This document shows, one piece after another, positions 45,475 to 59,025 of a DNA stretch of 64,000 nucleotides. The notes below the pieces were generated by a model. That model had not been told where the DNA came from, ran no database searches, and worked only from the letters and a program-made list of their open reading frames with translations. The stretch is from NCBI GenBank assembly GCA_003049485.1, contig PYST01000134.1, forward strand, positions 34,076-98,075, written 5' to 3'. The DNA comes from Ophioceras dolichostomum (taxonomy: Eukaryota; Ascomycota; Sordariomycetes; Magnaporthales; Ophioceraceae). Within the stretch, counting starts at the first letter, position 1. Each line of letters begins with the position of its first letter. The position numbers were made by a program, and so were the translations under genes.

Positions 45475-46938
45475 TCAGTTTTTGCCCTTGGACTTCTTCC
45501 CAGACTTCCCCTCGCCGTCGCCACCTTTGTCGTCTTTGATCTCCTCCTCGCCGTCCTCGTTCTTTTTCTCTCCGTCGTCGGCGGGCTTGTCATCATTACG
45601 CTTTGCCTTCTTGCCGGGCTTACCCTCTTTCGCCCCTGCTGCCGTTGTACTTTGATCATCGTCGCCGCTCTTGTTCTTTGACCCTTTGCCCTTCTCCTCT
45701 TTCTTTGCGGCCTCTTCCTCCTCCCTCTTCTTCTTTTCTGCTTCCTCTTTCTCTTTCCGGATCCTCTCCTTCTCCTCGGCCTCGAGCCTCTTCCATGTTG
45801 CCTCGGGCATCACTCCTCCGGCACCGGGCTGCTTTACTTCCACCAGCTTCTCAGTTGCGTGGCGCATGCCGAACGACTCGCCCTCGGCCTTGGAGCGACC
45901 TAAAAAGCTGATGGCGATTGCGGAGCCGACCACAAAGGTGAGCACGAACCGGTAAGTGCCGTACCACGGAGGGGCCCAGCCGCGAGTCGCGGCTCTCGCG
46001 TCGACGAAGTACAGCCCTGTGAAGGCCGCGAACTGAGTGACCAGGGCATACTCGAAGGGCATCATGAGCGTCGGCCAGGCGACCAGAGGTGCCACAACGC
46101 CCATCCTATACCGCAACTTGGTGCGTCCGGGAGCCGACGACTTCTCGGCGAGCTCGAGTCCCTAATTTGACGACAATCTCTACTCATCAGCATCAATCCG
46201 GCTTGGGGAAAAGGGGCACTGTGCAATCCTACCCAGTGGATGGCTCCGATGAAAGAGATGAGCACGGCTCCGTATCCCAACTGTATCGGCTCAATGAGAC
46301 TGATGAGATATTCTGCTGTCTCGTTGCTCATCATGAAGCTGTTCAGAATGTTGCTCGAGGTCGGCCACGGCGTTCTAATGTTCCATCCGAGGTACAAGGT
46401 GGAGAGGGATGTCGCGAGGTATGGGAGTGTCCCTGCGAGACCAAGTCGATAGGCATCGCGAGGGACAGCGGAGAGATCGAAAGTTGACTTGACGGTTTGC
46501 TGGGCGGCGAATTTTGTCAATGCGGTTCTCCTTGCATCACAGAGCTTTTGGAGACGAGTGAAGGGGGCTCACCAGATCAGATTTGACCCCCTTGAAGACC
46601 CCCACCTGATCGTCGTTGGCGGTCGGCGGCTCGAAGATTTTGCGGACGCTGGAGTCGACGGTGACCTTTTCAGGTTCCGACCGAAGCTTCTGCTTCGCTA
46701 CTTCCTTCTCGTGCTCTCTCTCCTCCTCGGGGATTTTCGTGGCGAACGAGACACGGGAAAGGATTACGTGGTGCCCGGACAGTGGCCTTGGGCAGGCACG
46801 GCTTGGTGTTTGGGTCGAAGACACCACTCCCGCTGTGGCTGCTGGGCGCGTCACATTCGAAAGTGTCCAGTGATGGGCCGCTCGGGCTCCAATTGCCCTC
46901 ACGGAGCTGGACAGAAGCGGCCTGGCACCGCGAAGCAT
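45475..46938 (-). CDS. Mitochondrial inner-membrane DUF3429 protein (TMEM69-like)
   Basis: Three exons (46938-46573, 46499-46233, 46161-45475) join in phase to 439 residues. The start MLRGARPLLSSSVRAIGARA reads as an Arg/Ser-rich mitochondrial presequence. The DUF3429 domain follows: VPRDAYRLGLAGTLPYLATS, LIEPIQLGYGAVLISFIGAI, and after intron 2 MGVVAPLVAWPTLMMPFEYA. There are about five membrane segments. The C-terminal third is a long Lys/Glu/Asp-rich coiled tail ending KSGKKSKGKN. Intron 1 was placed at donor GTGAGC (46572) and acceptor GCCCAG (46500) because it joins KGVKSDL directly to QTVKSTFDL, as in relatives. The family is of unknown function. It shares an upstream region with VPS13. 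Confidence 0.88.
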
Positions 46939-48168
46939 ATTGAATGAGGTTGGGACAGAGGGTGTTAGATCGTGTTCGAGAACCTGCATATATTGGTAAA
47001 CTGACGATACAAACGCAGCTGAAGCTTGATGTGATCTCGGCGTCCGTTCTTGTCTGCTCAAGAAGCTGGAGGAGTTGAGACTGATTCCTGGTCGAACCTG
47101 GCCGGGAACTAAGATTAAAATACACCTGTGTGCCCTCGTCCCACGGGAGCACCTTCCACCATAATAGCTTGAGAGCTAAGTGTGCTGTCACTTTTGTTCA
47201 TCTGCGATGGTCTGTGACGTAATGGTCCAACTTCAGGAGGGAGGTCGCGAACGAGAGCTGGCGGGGTTTGGTGATGAGAGAGAGGAGCTAGTCCCACCCC
47301 ATCCGTAGATCTCAAGCCACACCAAAAAGGCCGGGACCTACGCTTTCGTTGGCGATCTCTAACTCGCCAACCACGGACTGGAGAACAAATTGCGAGCTAG
47401 GCGAGTATATTACCGTTCAATCGACGGTTCAGCTGTGTCGTCGAATTTCTCTGGCAGCCGCTCGCGCTTTTAGAACCCGAACATTTCGGGCTCGTTGCGC
47501 TCTACATCTGCGAGAGTGATTGGAGCGGTGGCGGCGGTGGCGGGGCACTTCTCGCGAACCCCTGGAGTGCTCCTAGTCACCCCACACAGCACCAGAGCTT
47601 TGATGCGATGACGAAGGGGAAAGCACGAGCCAAGCCTGCGGTCGTGCAGCGTCATCCACTTGCCTGCGCCTCTCCTGAAATCCTTGAGGACGACTGCCCG
47701 ATGAAACTGGGCCTGAGAAAGAGGCAGCGCCGTTGGACATTTTTTGTTTGGTGCCATTTCAATGCTCAAGCGTCTTGATCTTGCGCTTCACGGTTCATCC
47801 TAGAGCAACCTCATTTTTCCGCTTGTTGTTGTACTATAGTTTATCGAGGATACCCTTACCTAGACTCGTCCAAACATTGCCCTGACATCGTGTTGGCAGA
47901 ATCGAACGTTGGTTGTACCCCGCAAGCCTAGCTGTGCCCCCCTCGATTCCTTTCCCACATCAAACTGCAGCATCCTCGCTCCTTCGCTCGATCGCGGCCA
48001 GTATTGCCCGTTCGTCCCAGACACACTCCTAGAATACGCGACACCTACGATAGCCTCATCGCGATCCCCTAAAGCGCGCCCGCATCCGACCCCATGACTT
48101 TCCGATCCTTCCTGACCTAAACCTCCGCATTTGTCTCCCAGCCGGGGTGACGGCACCGTCCGGCCAAG
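46939..48168. promoter_or_regulatory. Divergent region between DUF3429 gene and VPS13
   Basis: 1.2 kb. The start codons of the two flanking genes face outward. One small open frame inside (47470-47769, minus) is listed separately as doubtful. Confidence 0.55.
47470..47769 (-). CDS. Possible small protein, doubtful
   Basis: A 99-codon frame with an internal ATG (MAPNKKCPTALPLSQAQFH) that may be the real start, at 47757, giving 95 residues. The end reads ITLADVERNEPEMFGF. Composition is basic with several cysteines and no signal peptide. I recognise no family. It lies in the shared promoter region of two larger genes, so it could be a chance frame. Confidence 0.3.
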   Translation of the reverse strand: MSIEMAPNKKCPTALPLSQAQFHRAVVLKDFRRGAGKWMTLHDRRLGSCFPLRHRIKALVLCGVTRSTPGVREKCPATAATAPITLADVERNEPEMFGF

Positions 48169-51100
48169 ATGTTGGAGGGACTGGTGGCCGGCCTGATCAA
48201 CCGCTTCCTGGGCATGTATGTCAAGAATTTTGACCCTGCCCAGCTGAAGGTCGGTATCTGGTCGGGTGATGTCCAGCTCCGCGACCTCCAGCTCCGACGA
48301 GAAGCGCTCGATCAGCTGAAGCTGCCCCTTAACGTGGTCGAAGGCCATCTCGGCGCCCTGACTCTGTCGATCCCTTGGTCGAACCTCCGCGGTGCCCCGG
48401 TCAAGATATTTATCGAGGATGTCTTCCTCCTCGCTTCCCCGAAAGAGGAGGCGGAGTACAACGAAGAAGAGGAGGAGCGCCGGAGACAACGGATCAAGAT
48501 GGAGAAGCTCGACTCGGCCGAGCTGATCAAGGAGAGATCCCTGGAAGGACTCAGCGCCGAGGAGCAGAAAAGGAGCCAGAGTTTCACAGAGAGCCTGGTG
48601 ACCAAGATCGTGGACAACCTTCAAGTCACGGTCAAGAGCATCCATATCCGATACGAGGACTCGATATCTGCTCCCGGGCATCCGTTCGCCCTGGGCGTAA
48701 CCCTCCAAGAATTCAGCGCCGTCAGCACGGACGGCGAATGGAAGCCCACGTTCATCCAAGATTCCACCAAGACTACCCACAAGCTCGCGACCCTCGGCGC
48801 GCTTGCCGTGTACTGGAACACCGACTCGACTTTGTTCGGCTCCGGCCGCGAGGCCGCCACGCCAGAACGGGAACACCCGTCTCACAACGAAATCACACAG
48901 AAGTTCAGGGAGATGATCGCTAGGGCCGACGACGCCGACAGCCACAGCCATCAGTTCATCCTGAAGCCCGTGAGCGGGCAGGCCAAGATCGAGTTGGATA
49001 AGTCAGGGAGCAACCAGGTTCCCAAATTCAAGGCGAATCTGCTCTTTGACGAAATCGGCCTGGTCCTGGACGACGACCAATACAGGGACGGGCTGATGAT
49101 GGTGGACCTGTTCCATTACTTCATACGCCACCAAGAGTACAAGAAATACCAGCCCAAGGGCGTCACGCCCAAGGAGGACCCAAGGGCCTGGTTCAGGTTC
49201 GCGGGAGACGCGGTGCTTGCCAAGATCCACGACCGGAATCGTCGGTGGTCTTGGGGCTACTTCAAGGAGCGCCGCGATGACCGTGTTCGCTACATCGAGC
49301 TGTTCAAGAAGCGGAAGCAGAGTCAGAGTCTCAGCCTCGCCGACAACGATGAGATCAACAAGCTCGAGTGGAAACTCGACTACGAAGATCTGCGCTTCTG
49401 GCGGTCCCTGGCCCGCAACCAATTGAAGAAGGAGAACGCCGCCGCCCTGAAGAACCAGCCTCCGAAAGAGGAGCAGCCGCAGCAGGGCTGGCTCGCCTGG
49501 GTATGGGGCGCCAAGCCCGCAGCGCAACAGCCCACTGAAGGGGAGATGGAGAACACCAAGATCACCGAAGAGCAGCGCAAAGAGCTGTACGAGGCAATCG
49601 ACTGGGATGAGAAGAACGCGCTCGCTGAGGAAGTCGACGTGCCACGGGAGACTGTGAAGTTGCAGATCGAGGCGTCTCTTAGCACGGGAAGCCTGACGCT
49701 CAAGCAGAGCCCGCATGGCGAGACACGGGACCTCATCAGTTTCCACTTCGACCTCTTCAAGGCTAAGGCGATGAAGAGGGTGGACTCCGTCTTTCTTGAT
49801 ATGGGTCTGGGCGGTCTTCGTGTGAACGACGGAACCACTCCCAACACCTTCTTCCCGGAAATCGTCAGAGTCAAGGATGCACCGGAGGCCCGCAGGCAGA
49901 AGAGGCTGTCCATTGTCGAGCTGGAGCAGCACACGGAGGAGGCCTTCTTCCAGCTTCAGGTTGAGCAGAACCCTCTTGACGGTCATGGTGACGTCGCCCT
50001 CACGGCGAAGCTCAAGCCTCTGGAGATAGTCTGGAACCCCAACATCGTTGTGGGCGTTTTTGACTTCTTCCGCCCTCCGGAGCGCCACATGGAGTCGATC
50101 AATGCCCTCATGGAAACGGCGGGCGCAACAGTGGAAGGGCTGCGGGAGCAGACGCGGGCCGGTCTTGAGTTCGCCCTGGAAGAGCACAAGACCATCAATG
50201 CCAAGCTGGACCTGCAAGCACCCCTCATCATTGTTCCGCAGAGCATCACCTCCAAGAGGTCGACTTGCCTGATCCTAGACGCCGGCCACATCAGCGTGAA
50301 CAGCGAGCTGGTTGATAGAGCCACCATGAAGGATATCCAGTCCAAGCAGAGTCAGGTCTATACCGATGAAGACTATCAACGACTCGAGTCGCTCATGTAC
50401 GACCGCTTCGTCGTCAAGCTGACTTCCACTCAGCTATTGATCGGACCATCCATCGACGAGACCAAGACCCAGCTGGCGGAGAAAGACGATTCGAAGATGA
50501 TGCATGTGGTGGACAAGATCAACGTGGACTTCGTCCTAGAAATATCTATCTTGCCCAAGGCGCCGAACCTCACGCGCGTCAAAATGTCGGGCCATATGCC
50601 GGTGCTCCACGCTGCCGCGTCAGACACCAAGTACAAGAGCCTCATGCAGATCATCAACGTCGCTATCCCGAAGCTGGGAGACGACCAAGAGCAGTCGTCT
50701 TCGTCATTGCCGTCAGGCAGCAGCACACCTGGCCTTATGCGGCCACGCCTAGCCAGCAACGCTTCTAGTCGATCCCGCACTAAGCAGGCCCATGGTAGGC
50801 GGCCATCACAGTTCCTCTCGTTTGCGCCTGCGCAGCAGGCCGCTATTGTCCTCGACGACGACGGCGACGATGATGAGGAATTTGAGGACGCGAACGATGG
50901 CTCTGCCAAAAAGCAACTCAAGATGCAGCAGAAGCAGTTCGAGCTCAAGTTCTCGGTCGGCGAGCTGCGTGGGTCCGTGTACCGAAGCGATCCCGACAAG
51001 AAGAAGCCGGATGCTCTGTTGGTAGAGCTTGTTGCTCAGAACTTCGACCTGCACTACTTTATTCGGCAGTACGACATGGTCGCCGACGTGTCACTTGGCT

Positions 51101-54100
51101 CTGTGACTGTTGACGACTTCGTCGACAACCCCCCTGCCGAGTTCAAGTCGATTGTCTCTTCCGGTGATATTGAGGACCGGAAACAGAAGCGCGAACTCGT
51201 CCATGTCAAGTTTGTTAGGGTCAAGAGGGAGTCACCCGAGTTTATGTCGGTCTACGACGGTATCGAGACGAATATCAACGTCGCCGTCTCCACGATCAAC
51301 CTCATCGTCACCCGCAAGACGCTCCTGACGCTGCTGGATTTCATTCTCATCACGTTCGTCCCGAGCAACGAGGACGACAACAATATCGCCCCGCAGAAGG
51401 CCATCACTGACCAGGGCTCTGAGGTCGATGTCGCCGTCGAACCCCCGCCAGACTCCCCCAAGCAGCCACAGCAGCAGCAACCGGTTGCTGTTCGGGTGAA
51501 AGTGGACCTCAAGAGTATCAGGATGATCCTCAACAACGACGGTATCCGCCTGGCCACCTTGTCGTTCAACCACGCCGATGTTGGCGTCTTCGTGCTCGGG
51601 CGCACTATGCGTGTTTCGACGAGGCTCGGGGACTTGTCTCTCATCGACGATATCAACCTCGGTGTGTCCGAGGATTCGAGTCTCCGCAGGTTAGTCACCA
51701 TACAGGGAGACGATCTGGCCGATTTCCGCTACGAGACATACGATCCCACTTCCAAGTCCTACCCCGGATACGACTCCTTGGTGCACCTCCGTGCGGGATC
51801 TGTCAAGGTCAACTTCGTCGAAGAGCCTTTCCGGAAGATTGTCGACTTCTTGGTCAAGTTCGGCAAGATGCAGGCCATATTCAACGCCGCCAGGCAGGCC
51901 GCTGCAAACCAGGCCAACCAATTGCAGCAGAGTAACAACCGCATCAAGTTTGACTTCTTGGTCAAGACTCCCATTGTCGTGTTCCCCCGAGTTGCCGTTC
52001 TTGGCGAAGCAAAGCGGGATCTCATGACGGCGTACCTCGGCGAGATTTACGCCGAGAATAGATTCGAGCGCCTCGGGGATTCCGAGGATGCGGAGATTGG
52101 ACAGAAGCTCTCAGCCGGCATCCGGAACATCCGGCTAACGTCCCTTTTCCAATACCCCGGCGACCAGTCCGAGGAACTCGAGCTGATCGACCACGTCGAC
52201 CTAGGCTTCAAGATTACGTATGCGGAGCACCGAGAGGGTGTCAAGCGGCCTGACATCGAGATTGAAGGCCACATGACAGACTTCAACCTGCGCGTCACGC
52301 AGCACCAGCTGAAGTTCCTCCTGGAGATTTCGAGATCCGTGCCGGCGGCCTTTGCTGGGGACCCCGATCAAGGGGCCCAAGAGGCCGAGCAGGAGGTCGA
52401 CGACACGACTCTCGACAGGGCGAAGAGCGGCTCCCTGGAAATCGGCCGCTCCGATACGGGCGACGAGCTGGTTAACCTGTCACCCGAACTTGGTGTAGAG
52501 TCGGAGACCTGGACTCGCCTCGACTTGGTGTTCAAGGTGCACACAATCGGCTTGGAGTTGATCAATGGCCACGCTGACAAGCCAATCGGCGACCTCGAGA
52601 AGGCCAGCCTTTCGCGATTTTCGCTCGACGAAAGCAGACTGAAGCTGCGGATGCAGGCAAACGGGTCGCTGGAGGCGGAGTTTGTGATCCATTCTTTCAC
52701 AATCCACGACAGCCGGCCACAGGAGACGAATAAATTTAGGAAGATTATGACGTCCCGTAACAAAAACGTACAGCAGTTCATGGCCAGCGTGTCGATGACT
52801 AGTGGTAGGACACGAGACGTGATCGCCATGGTCGCTGTCGACAGCCCACGCGTCATCTTCGCCCTGGACTATCTCTTCATGATCCAGAAGTTCGTCACAA
52901 CTGCACTGGAGGTCGACGAGCCTGCTCCTATCGAAGACTTGCAGAGCCCGATCGAGACGCCCGACGAGTCGGACGCCGACTCAATGCAAGTCACCTTCAC
53001 TGGTCAGAAGTCGGGCAGGAGTAGCACCAGCCGTGAGCCCCGGCAGGCCCCGAAGGACGACACCGGCCCTGCCATGAGGCTTGCGTTCCGGGTCAACGTC
53101 GTGGATGCACAGGTCATCCTGATCGCCAACCCGCTCAGTGCAAGCTCCGAGGCGATCGTGCTGGGCACCAAGCAGGTGCTCCTATCTCAGCAGCACGCAA
53201 TGACCTTCCAGGTTTCCGAGATTGGCATGTTCCTCTGCCGCATGGATCGCTTCGAGGAATCTCGGCTGCGTATCATTGACGACTTCTCGATCAGGATGTC
53301 GATGGACAGCTCCCAGCCGACGGAGACCAACATCCATGTGGACATCGAGCCGTTGATTTTGCGTCTGTCTCTGCGCGATATCCTGATCGCCGTGCAGATC
53401 CTTCAGAAGGCCTCGGAGCTGTCAGGCACTGATACCTCTACCACGGACCAGAAGTCGGCTGCCGCGGACGCCAAGGCAAAGCAGCTACGTCAGGCCGGGC
53501 TCAAGCAGCGCACAGCCAGCGGACGGGGTCCCTCAACTGTCGCCCACGCCAGGCCGGGGACTCTTGCTGTCAGCGCGAGGTCACCCCAGCCACAAGCCCA
53601 CGGACAGGGCGGCTCTCAAATGCCGCATGATATCCGCGAGCCCCCTGCTAGGCACGAGGAGCTGTCTGCTACGATCGAGGGCATTCGTGTCGTGCTGATT
53701 GGCGATCTCCACGAGCTGCCAATTCTTGACCTCTGTATCAAGGATTTCACGACGACGGCAGAGAATTGGTCCAGCAACTTGAAGGCCGAGGCCGCAGTCG
53801 ACATGTATATCAACGTCTACAACTTCGCGAAGTCGGCGTGGGAGCCGCTTCTCGAGCCCTGGCAGGTCGGATTCGGAGTCGCCAGGGACCAAGAGTCGGG
53901 GATGCTGTCGGTTGATGCAACGTCCAAGAAGGTATTCGACGTCACCATCACAACTGCGACCATCGCTCTGGCATCCAAATCTTTCGCGTTCCTCACAGCG
54001 GACGAAGATGTGCTCGGGAAGCCGCGCGGTGTCGACGCACCCTACCGGATACGCAATTACACCGGGTTTGACATCGTCGTGTCGTCCAAGAACCCCAAGT

Positions 54101-57100
54101 CGGACGAGAAGATTACGGCTAGGCTTGAGGATGGCCAGGAGGCCCCCTGGAGCTTCGAGCACTGGGAGAAGATGCGCGAGAGTCTCCTGGCCGAGGGCAG
54201 CTCCAGTAGTGTTACGGTGCAGCTGGAGGGCAGTGGCTTCGACCCGGTGAAGAACATTCGCCTGAACCGCGAAGGCGAGTTCCTGTACGGGTTGAAGCCG
54301 AAGACGGACAAGATCTTGCACCGCATGCTTGTCGAGGTCACGTTGGGCAAGGACAACGTCAAATACGCCACGCTTAGGTCGCCGTTGGTGGTCGAAAACC
54401 AGACGCAGATCCCTGTCGAGCTGGGGGTCTATGATGCGCAAAACGGCCATCTGCTGAAGATCGAGAAGATCGCCCCTGGCGAGGCCAGGCCGGCGCCTGT
54501 CGGTGCCGTCTATCTCAAGTCACTCCTCGTGCGTCCGGATTCCGGCTTCGGCTACTCGTGGTCGACGGAGACGCTCTGGTGGAGGGACCTCCTGAAGAGG
54601 CCCACACGCACGATGGTGTGCAAAGGAGAGCAGGGCGAGCCGTTCTACTTCCAGGTCCATGCCACCTTTGACCGAGGGAATCCGCTCAGCAGGTATGGTT
54701 GCTTGCGTTCTCTATTGCTTTGCTACGTTAGATAGTTTATGGGTTCACTGGATAACTTAACTAACACTTGACTCGGATAACTAACCTCCAGCAATTATCC
54801 GTACATGCGGGTCAAACTGTCTGCGCCGGTCGTGCTGGAGAACCTACTCCCTTACGACTTCAAATACCGCATTTACGACAAGGACACTAAGAAGGACTGG
54901 ACGAACTTCCTTAGGAAAGGCGGCGTCAGCCCGGTACACGTAGTAGAGTTGTCACATCTGCTGCTGCTCAGCATCGACATGCAAGACACGGTCTTCAAGC
55001 CGAGCGAATTCGCTGTCATCAACTCAGGCAACAGCGGCGACTTCAAGAAGGAGTCGGCAATCAAGTGCAGAGACGAGCAGAACCTGAATCTGAACCTGCG
55101 GCTGCACTATTACCGAATTCCCGACGGCGGTGGCGCGTTCAAGGTCACGGTGTACAGTCCTTACGTGATTCTCAACAAAACCGGGCTGGACATCAGCATT
55201 CGGTCGAAGGGATTCATGCAGCATGCCCTCTCTGCGGCAGCCGGCGACGGCCATCCCACGGCTCAACTCATCGACGTCTCCGACAGTGAGCAGCGGCCAA
55301 AGGCCATGCCGCTCATGTTCTCGTTTGCTAGTGGTGACCAGCGGAACCGCGCAATGTTGAAGGTCGGAGATTCGGAGTGGAGCAAGAACCAGAGCTTTGA
55401 CGCCATCGGCAGTGCGGCCGAGGTGGTCCTTCAGTCGACGCGTAGCAACGCTGAGATGCACGTCGGCATTGCGGTGCAGTCAGGCGAGGGCAAGTACAAG
55501 ATGACCAAGGTGGTGACCCTGGCCCCGCGGTTCATCATCCACAACAAGCTGGGCGAGGAGATCAACATCCGAGAACCTTCATCGTCTAGTCTGCTTTCGC
55601 TTAGGCCAGGCGCGCTGCAGCCGTTGCACTTCCTCCAGCGCACTTCGGTCAAGCAGCTGTGTCTCTGCTATCCAGGAGTGAACCACCAGTGGACTTCGCC
55701 GTTCAACATCTCCGATATTGGTACGACTCACGTCAAGATGGCCAAGCCCGGGCAGAGGCAGCGGCTAGTGCGGGCTGAGATCCTCATGGAGGAGGCCACC
55801 ATCTTTATCACGCTCAGTATGGAGACCAAGAACTGGCCATTCTCGATGCGCAACGAGAGCGACACCGAGTTCACGTTCTACCAGGCCAACCCTGCCGGAC
55901 TGGACGAGGATGGCGGAAGTGGTAGCGAGGACCGGTCAGGCTGGCGCCAGATAAGATACCGCCTGCCGCCGCGCAGCATCATGCCTTACGCGTGGGACTT
56001 CCCCGCCGCGAAGTATCGCGAGGTGGTCATCAGCGCCTTCGGAAAGGAGCGGCACGTGAAGCTGGCCGAGATCGGCAACCTGATCCCCATGAAGTTCGTT
56101 GCGCCGTCTGGTCAGGCCAAGATCATCGACATCAACGTCGCCGCCGATGGGCCGACGCAAACCCTGATCCTGAGCAACTTCAAACAGTCCAAGAGCCTGT
56201 ACCGCCAGAAGACGCTCAAGCGCAGCAACACCACCACGAGCATGGGAACAGATGCGGGCCAGTTCGAGGTGAAGGCGCAGGACGTGGGCACGACATTCCG
56301 TGCACAGCTCAAGCTGGCAGGCATCGGCGTGTCGCTGATCAACTCACAACTCAAGGAGCTTGCCTACGTGACGCTACGCGACGTGCAGCTGCGCCACAGC
56401 GAGTCGCCGCTGTACCAGACAGTCAGCCTGGCCGTCAAGTGGGTGCAGGTCGACAACCAGCTGTACGGCGGCATCTTCCCCATGGTGCTCTACCCCAGTG
56501 TTGTGCCCAAGCGAGCCCAGGAGATCGACGCCCACCCGTCGGTGCACGCCATGGTTACGCGGGTGAAGGACGACTCGTACGGTGTCCTTTACATCAAGTA
56601 CGCCACCATCCTAATCCAGCAAATGACTGTCGATCTGGACGAAGACTTTGCCTTCGCTGTACTAGACTACTCCAAAGTGCCCGGCACCGCGTGGTACAGC
56701 GACAGCGACGAAGAGGGCCGGCTCTGCGACGACAGTCTCGACATCCCGGAGCCCAAGCAGCAACAGGCCGCTCAAGACATTTACTTCGAGCTGCTAAACA
56801 TCCAGCCCATGCAGCTCGACCTGTCATTCATGCGGACCGAGCGCATCAATGCCGAGGACAAGACGTCTTCTCGCAACCCTCTCATGTTCTTCCTCAACGT
56901 CATGACCATGGCGATCGGCAACGTCAACGACGCCCCTCTGCGCCTCAACGCACTGGTGCTAGAGAACGTGCGCGTGTCAATTCCAGTGCTGACACAGAAC
57001 GTGTCCAATCACTACAGCCAAGAAGCACTCTACCAGGTGCACAAGATCCTGGGATCGGCCGACGTGATCGGCAACCCGGTCGGACTGTTCAACAACATCA

Positions 57101-57993
57101 GCTCGGGCGTGGCAGACATCTTCTACGAGCCCTACCAGGGGCTTATCATGTCGGACAGGCCGGAAGATATCGGCTTTGGCCTAGCCAGGGGCGCGGCCTC
57201 GTTCGCCAAGAAGACGGTCTACGGCTTCTCGGACTCTTTCTCCAAGTTCACGGGCTCGCTGTCCAAAGGGCTCGCGGCAGCGACACTGGACAAGCAGTTC
57301 CAGGACCGCCGCCGCATCACACGGGCGCGCAACCGACCGAAGCACGCCCTCACCGGCGTCACAGCGGGGGCCAACTCGCTGTTCACGAGCGCGGCCTCCG
57401 GTGCGCTCGGGCTCGTGAAGAAGCCGATCGAAGGCGCGGAGCAGGAAGGCGCGCTGGGCTTCTTCAAGGGCGTCGGCAAGGGCGTACTGGGCCTGACCAC
57501 GAAGCCGGTTATCGGCGTGCTCGACCTCGCGTCCAACGTGTCGGAGGGCATCCGCAACACGACGACGGTCTTCGACGGGTCGGAGCTCGACCGCGTCCGC
57601 CTCGCGCGCTTCATCCCCCGCGACGGCATAGTGAGGCCGTACAGCCAGCGGGAGGCGCTGGGCCAGTCTTGGCTAAAGCAGGTCGACGACGGCAAGTACT
57701 TCGACGAGGAGTACGTGGCGCACCTAGAGCTGCCCCGCGAGGACGTCGTGGTCATGGTGACGTATGCGCGAATCCTGATGATACGGAGCCGGAGGCTCAC
57801 GACCGAGTGGGACATACCTCTCAAGGACGTGCAGACCATCAGCAAGGAGAGGACGGGGCTCAGCCTGTCGCTGAGGGGGGGCGCGAACGGGCCGTTCATA
57901 CCCGTGGCGGAGGAGAGCAGCCGCGCGTACCTATACAGGAGCGTCGCGGTCGCGGTGGAGGAGTTCAACAGGAGGTTCAGGGCGCTTGAGTAG
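48169..57993 (+). CDS. VPS13: VPS13, bridge-type lipid transfer protein
   Basis: Two exons (48169-54692 and 54792-57993) join in phase to 3241 residues, the usual length for fungal Vps13. The chorein N-terminal domain opens with MLEGLVAGLINRFLGMYVKN and GIWSGDVQLRDLQLRREALD. A very long repeating-beta-groove middle follows, interrupted by an acidic stretch (DDDGDDDEEFED) near residue 900. The SHR-BD/adaptor-binding region is visible around residue 1960 (YRIRNYTGFDIVVSSKN), and the C-terminal part has LENVRVSIPVLTQNVSNHYS, PVGLFNNISSGVADIFYEPY and GVGKGVLGLTTKPVIGVLDL, which belong to the VPS13_C/ATG2_C-like helices, then a PH-like end. The protein moves phospholipids in bulk at organelle contact sites (ER, vacuole, mitochondria, prospore membrane). 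It has a single intron in 9.8 kb. Confidence 0.98.
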
Positions 57994-59025
57994 GCTAAGG
58001 CGTTGAGGCACTCGGAGGAGGATGGGGGTGCTACTGATGGTGCTGGTGGTTCGCACTTGCGGAGATATCGTGGTGCTAGGACAAATTGAACCTCCTGTCC
58101 TTACCTAAATTTCCTTACTCTGATTATTTTTCCTTTTCCCTTCCATCGTATTGTTGTTCTCTTGCCCTTGTTCTTTCGACTCCCAACCAAGTTATCTTGT
58201 TGTCTTCTTCGCCCTCTCCTTTCATCCACTACAGTTCCGTTCTGTGCGTTCCAAAGCACCTACAAGCAAATCCCAAACATTCTCTTTGGTGTTCCCCCCT
58301 TCTTGTGTAATGTAATGATGGATGACGTCGATCTCATGAACAGACGGGAAGATGTCCCGATCAAACTTCCATCATGGTTTTCGTCACCCTCCCTCCTCCG
58401 TCTTCTTTTTTTTCTTCCTTTTCGTCTGTCTCATTTTGAAACTTGGCAACGAGAAATACGCATAGAACGAATCACCAGCAAAGGGACAAAGGAAAATGAA
58501 GCATGGAAAAGAACGTAGCACAACAAGGCGGGCGATTTTGTTACATTTCCTAGGTACCTGTACTCTTCTTCTTTTTGGTCTCTGCAGTTCATACGGCTCC
58601 CACAGTTCCTCCTACAGTTCCAACAGCTTTTACGTAAAATAAAAAGAGAGGTTCTCTTCACGGGAAGTCAAGCGGCCGATTAGAAAGGAATCCAGGATGT
58701 GCCTCTTCTCGTATTCTATAGAATCTTTTGACCGCTCTTCTGCTCGCGCTGTTTGGTCGCTAGATTGAGCGCGTGTTGATTGATGCCCCATGTCGGCCCG
58801 CCCCGAGAGGAAGACGTATTCCGTACGGGTAGTCCTTCCGTAATACGGTGGGAATATAGGCCGGTTAGTGCCCAGTCTGTTTGCAACGGTAGAAGAAAAG
58901 TCACTACTCCCGACGGACAATCTTCTCGTGTTGCGTCTTCCAATATTCTGGTCATTTGGCCCTGATGTTCTGATGGCGGCAGGATCTCGATGCATCAATC
59001 AGCCGTGAATCTGGTGAATCTGGTG

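Noticed and set aside
46545..46572. 28-nt intron in the DUF3429 gene (GTGAGC to CAAAAG)
   Set aside because: It is too short for the splicing machinery. The 73-nt intron ending at GCCCAG keeps phase and gives the expected protein junction.
47860..48951. 363-codon minus-strand frame opposite the VPS13 start
   Set aside because: It is antisense to the chorein domain and has no recognisable domain or splice logic; a shadow of the real gene.
49003..50217. 404-codon minus-strand frame inside VPS13
   Set aside because: It is a Leu-rich antisense shadow of the VPS13 coding sequence.
55992..57989. 665-codon open frame on the plus strand inside VPS13
   Set aside because: It overlaps the clearly conserved VPS13 C terminus in another frame, is Arg/Ala/Gly-rich as expected of a GC-bias shadow, and has no family features.
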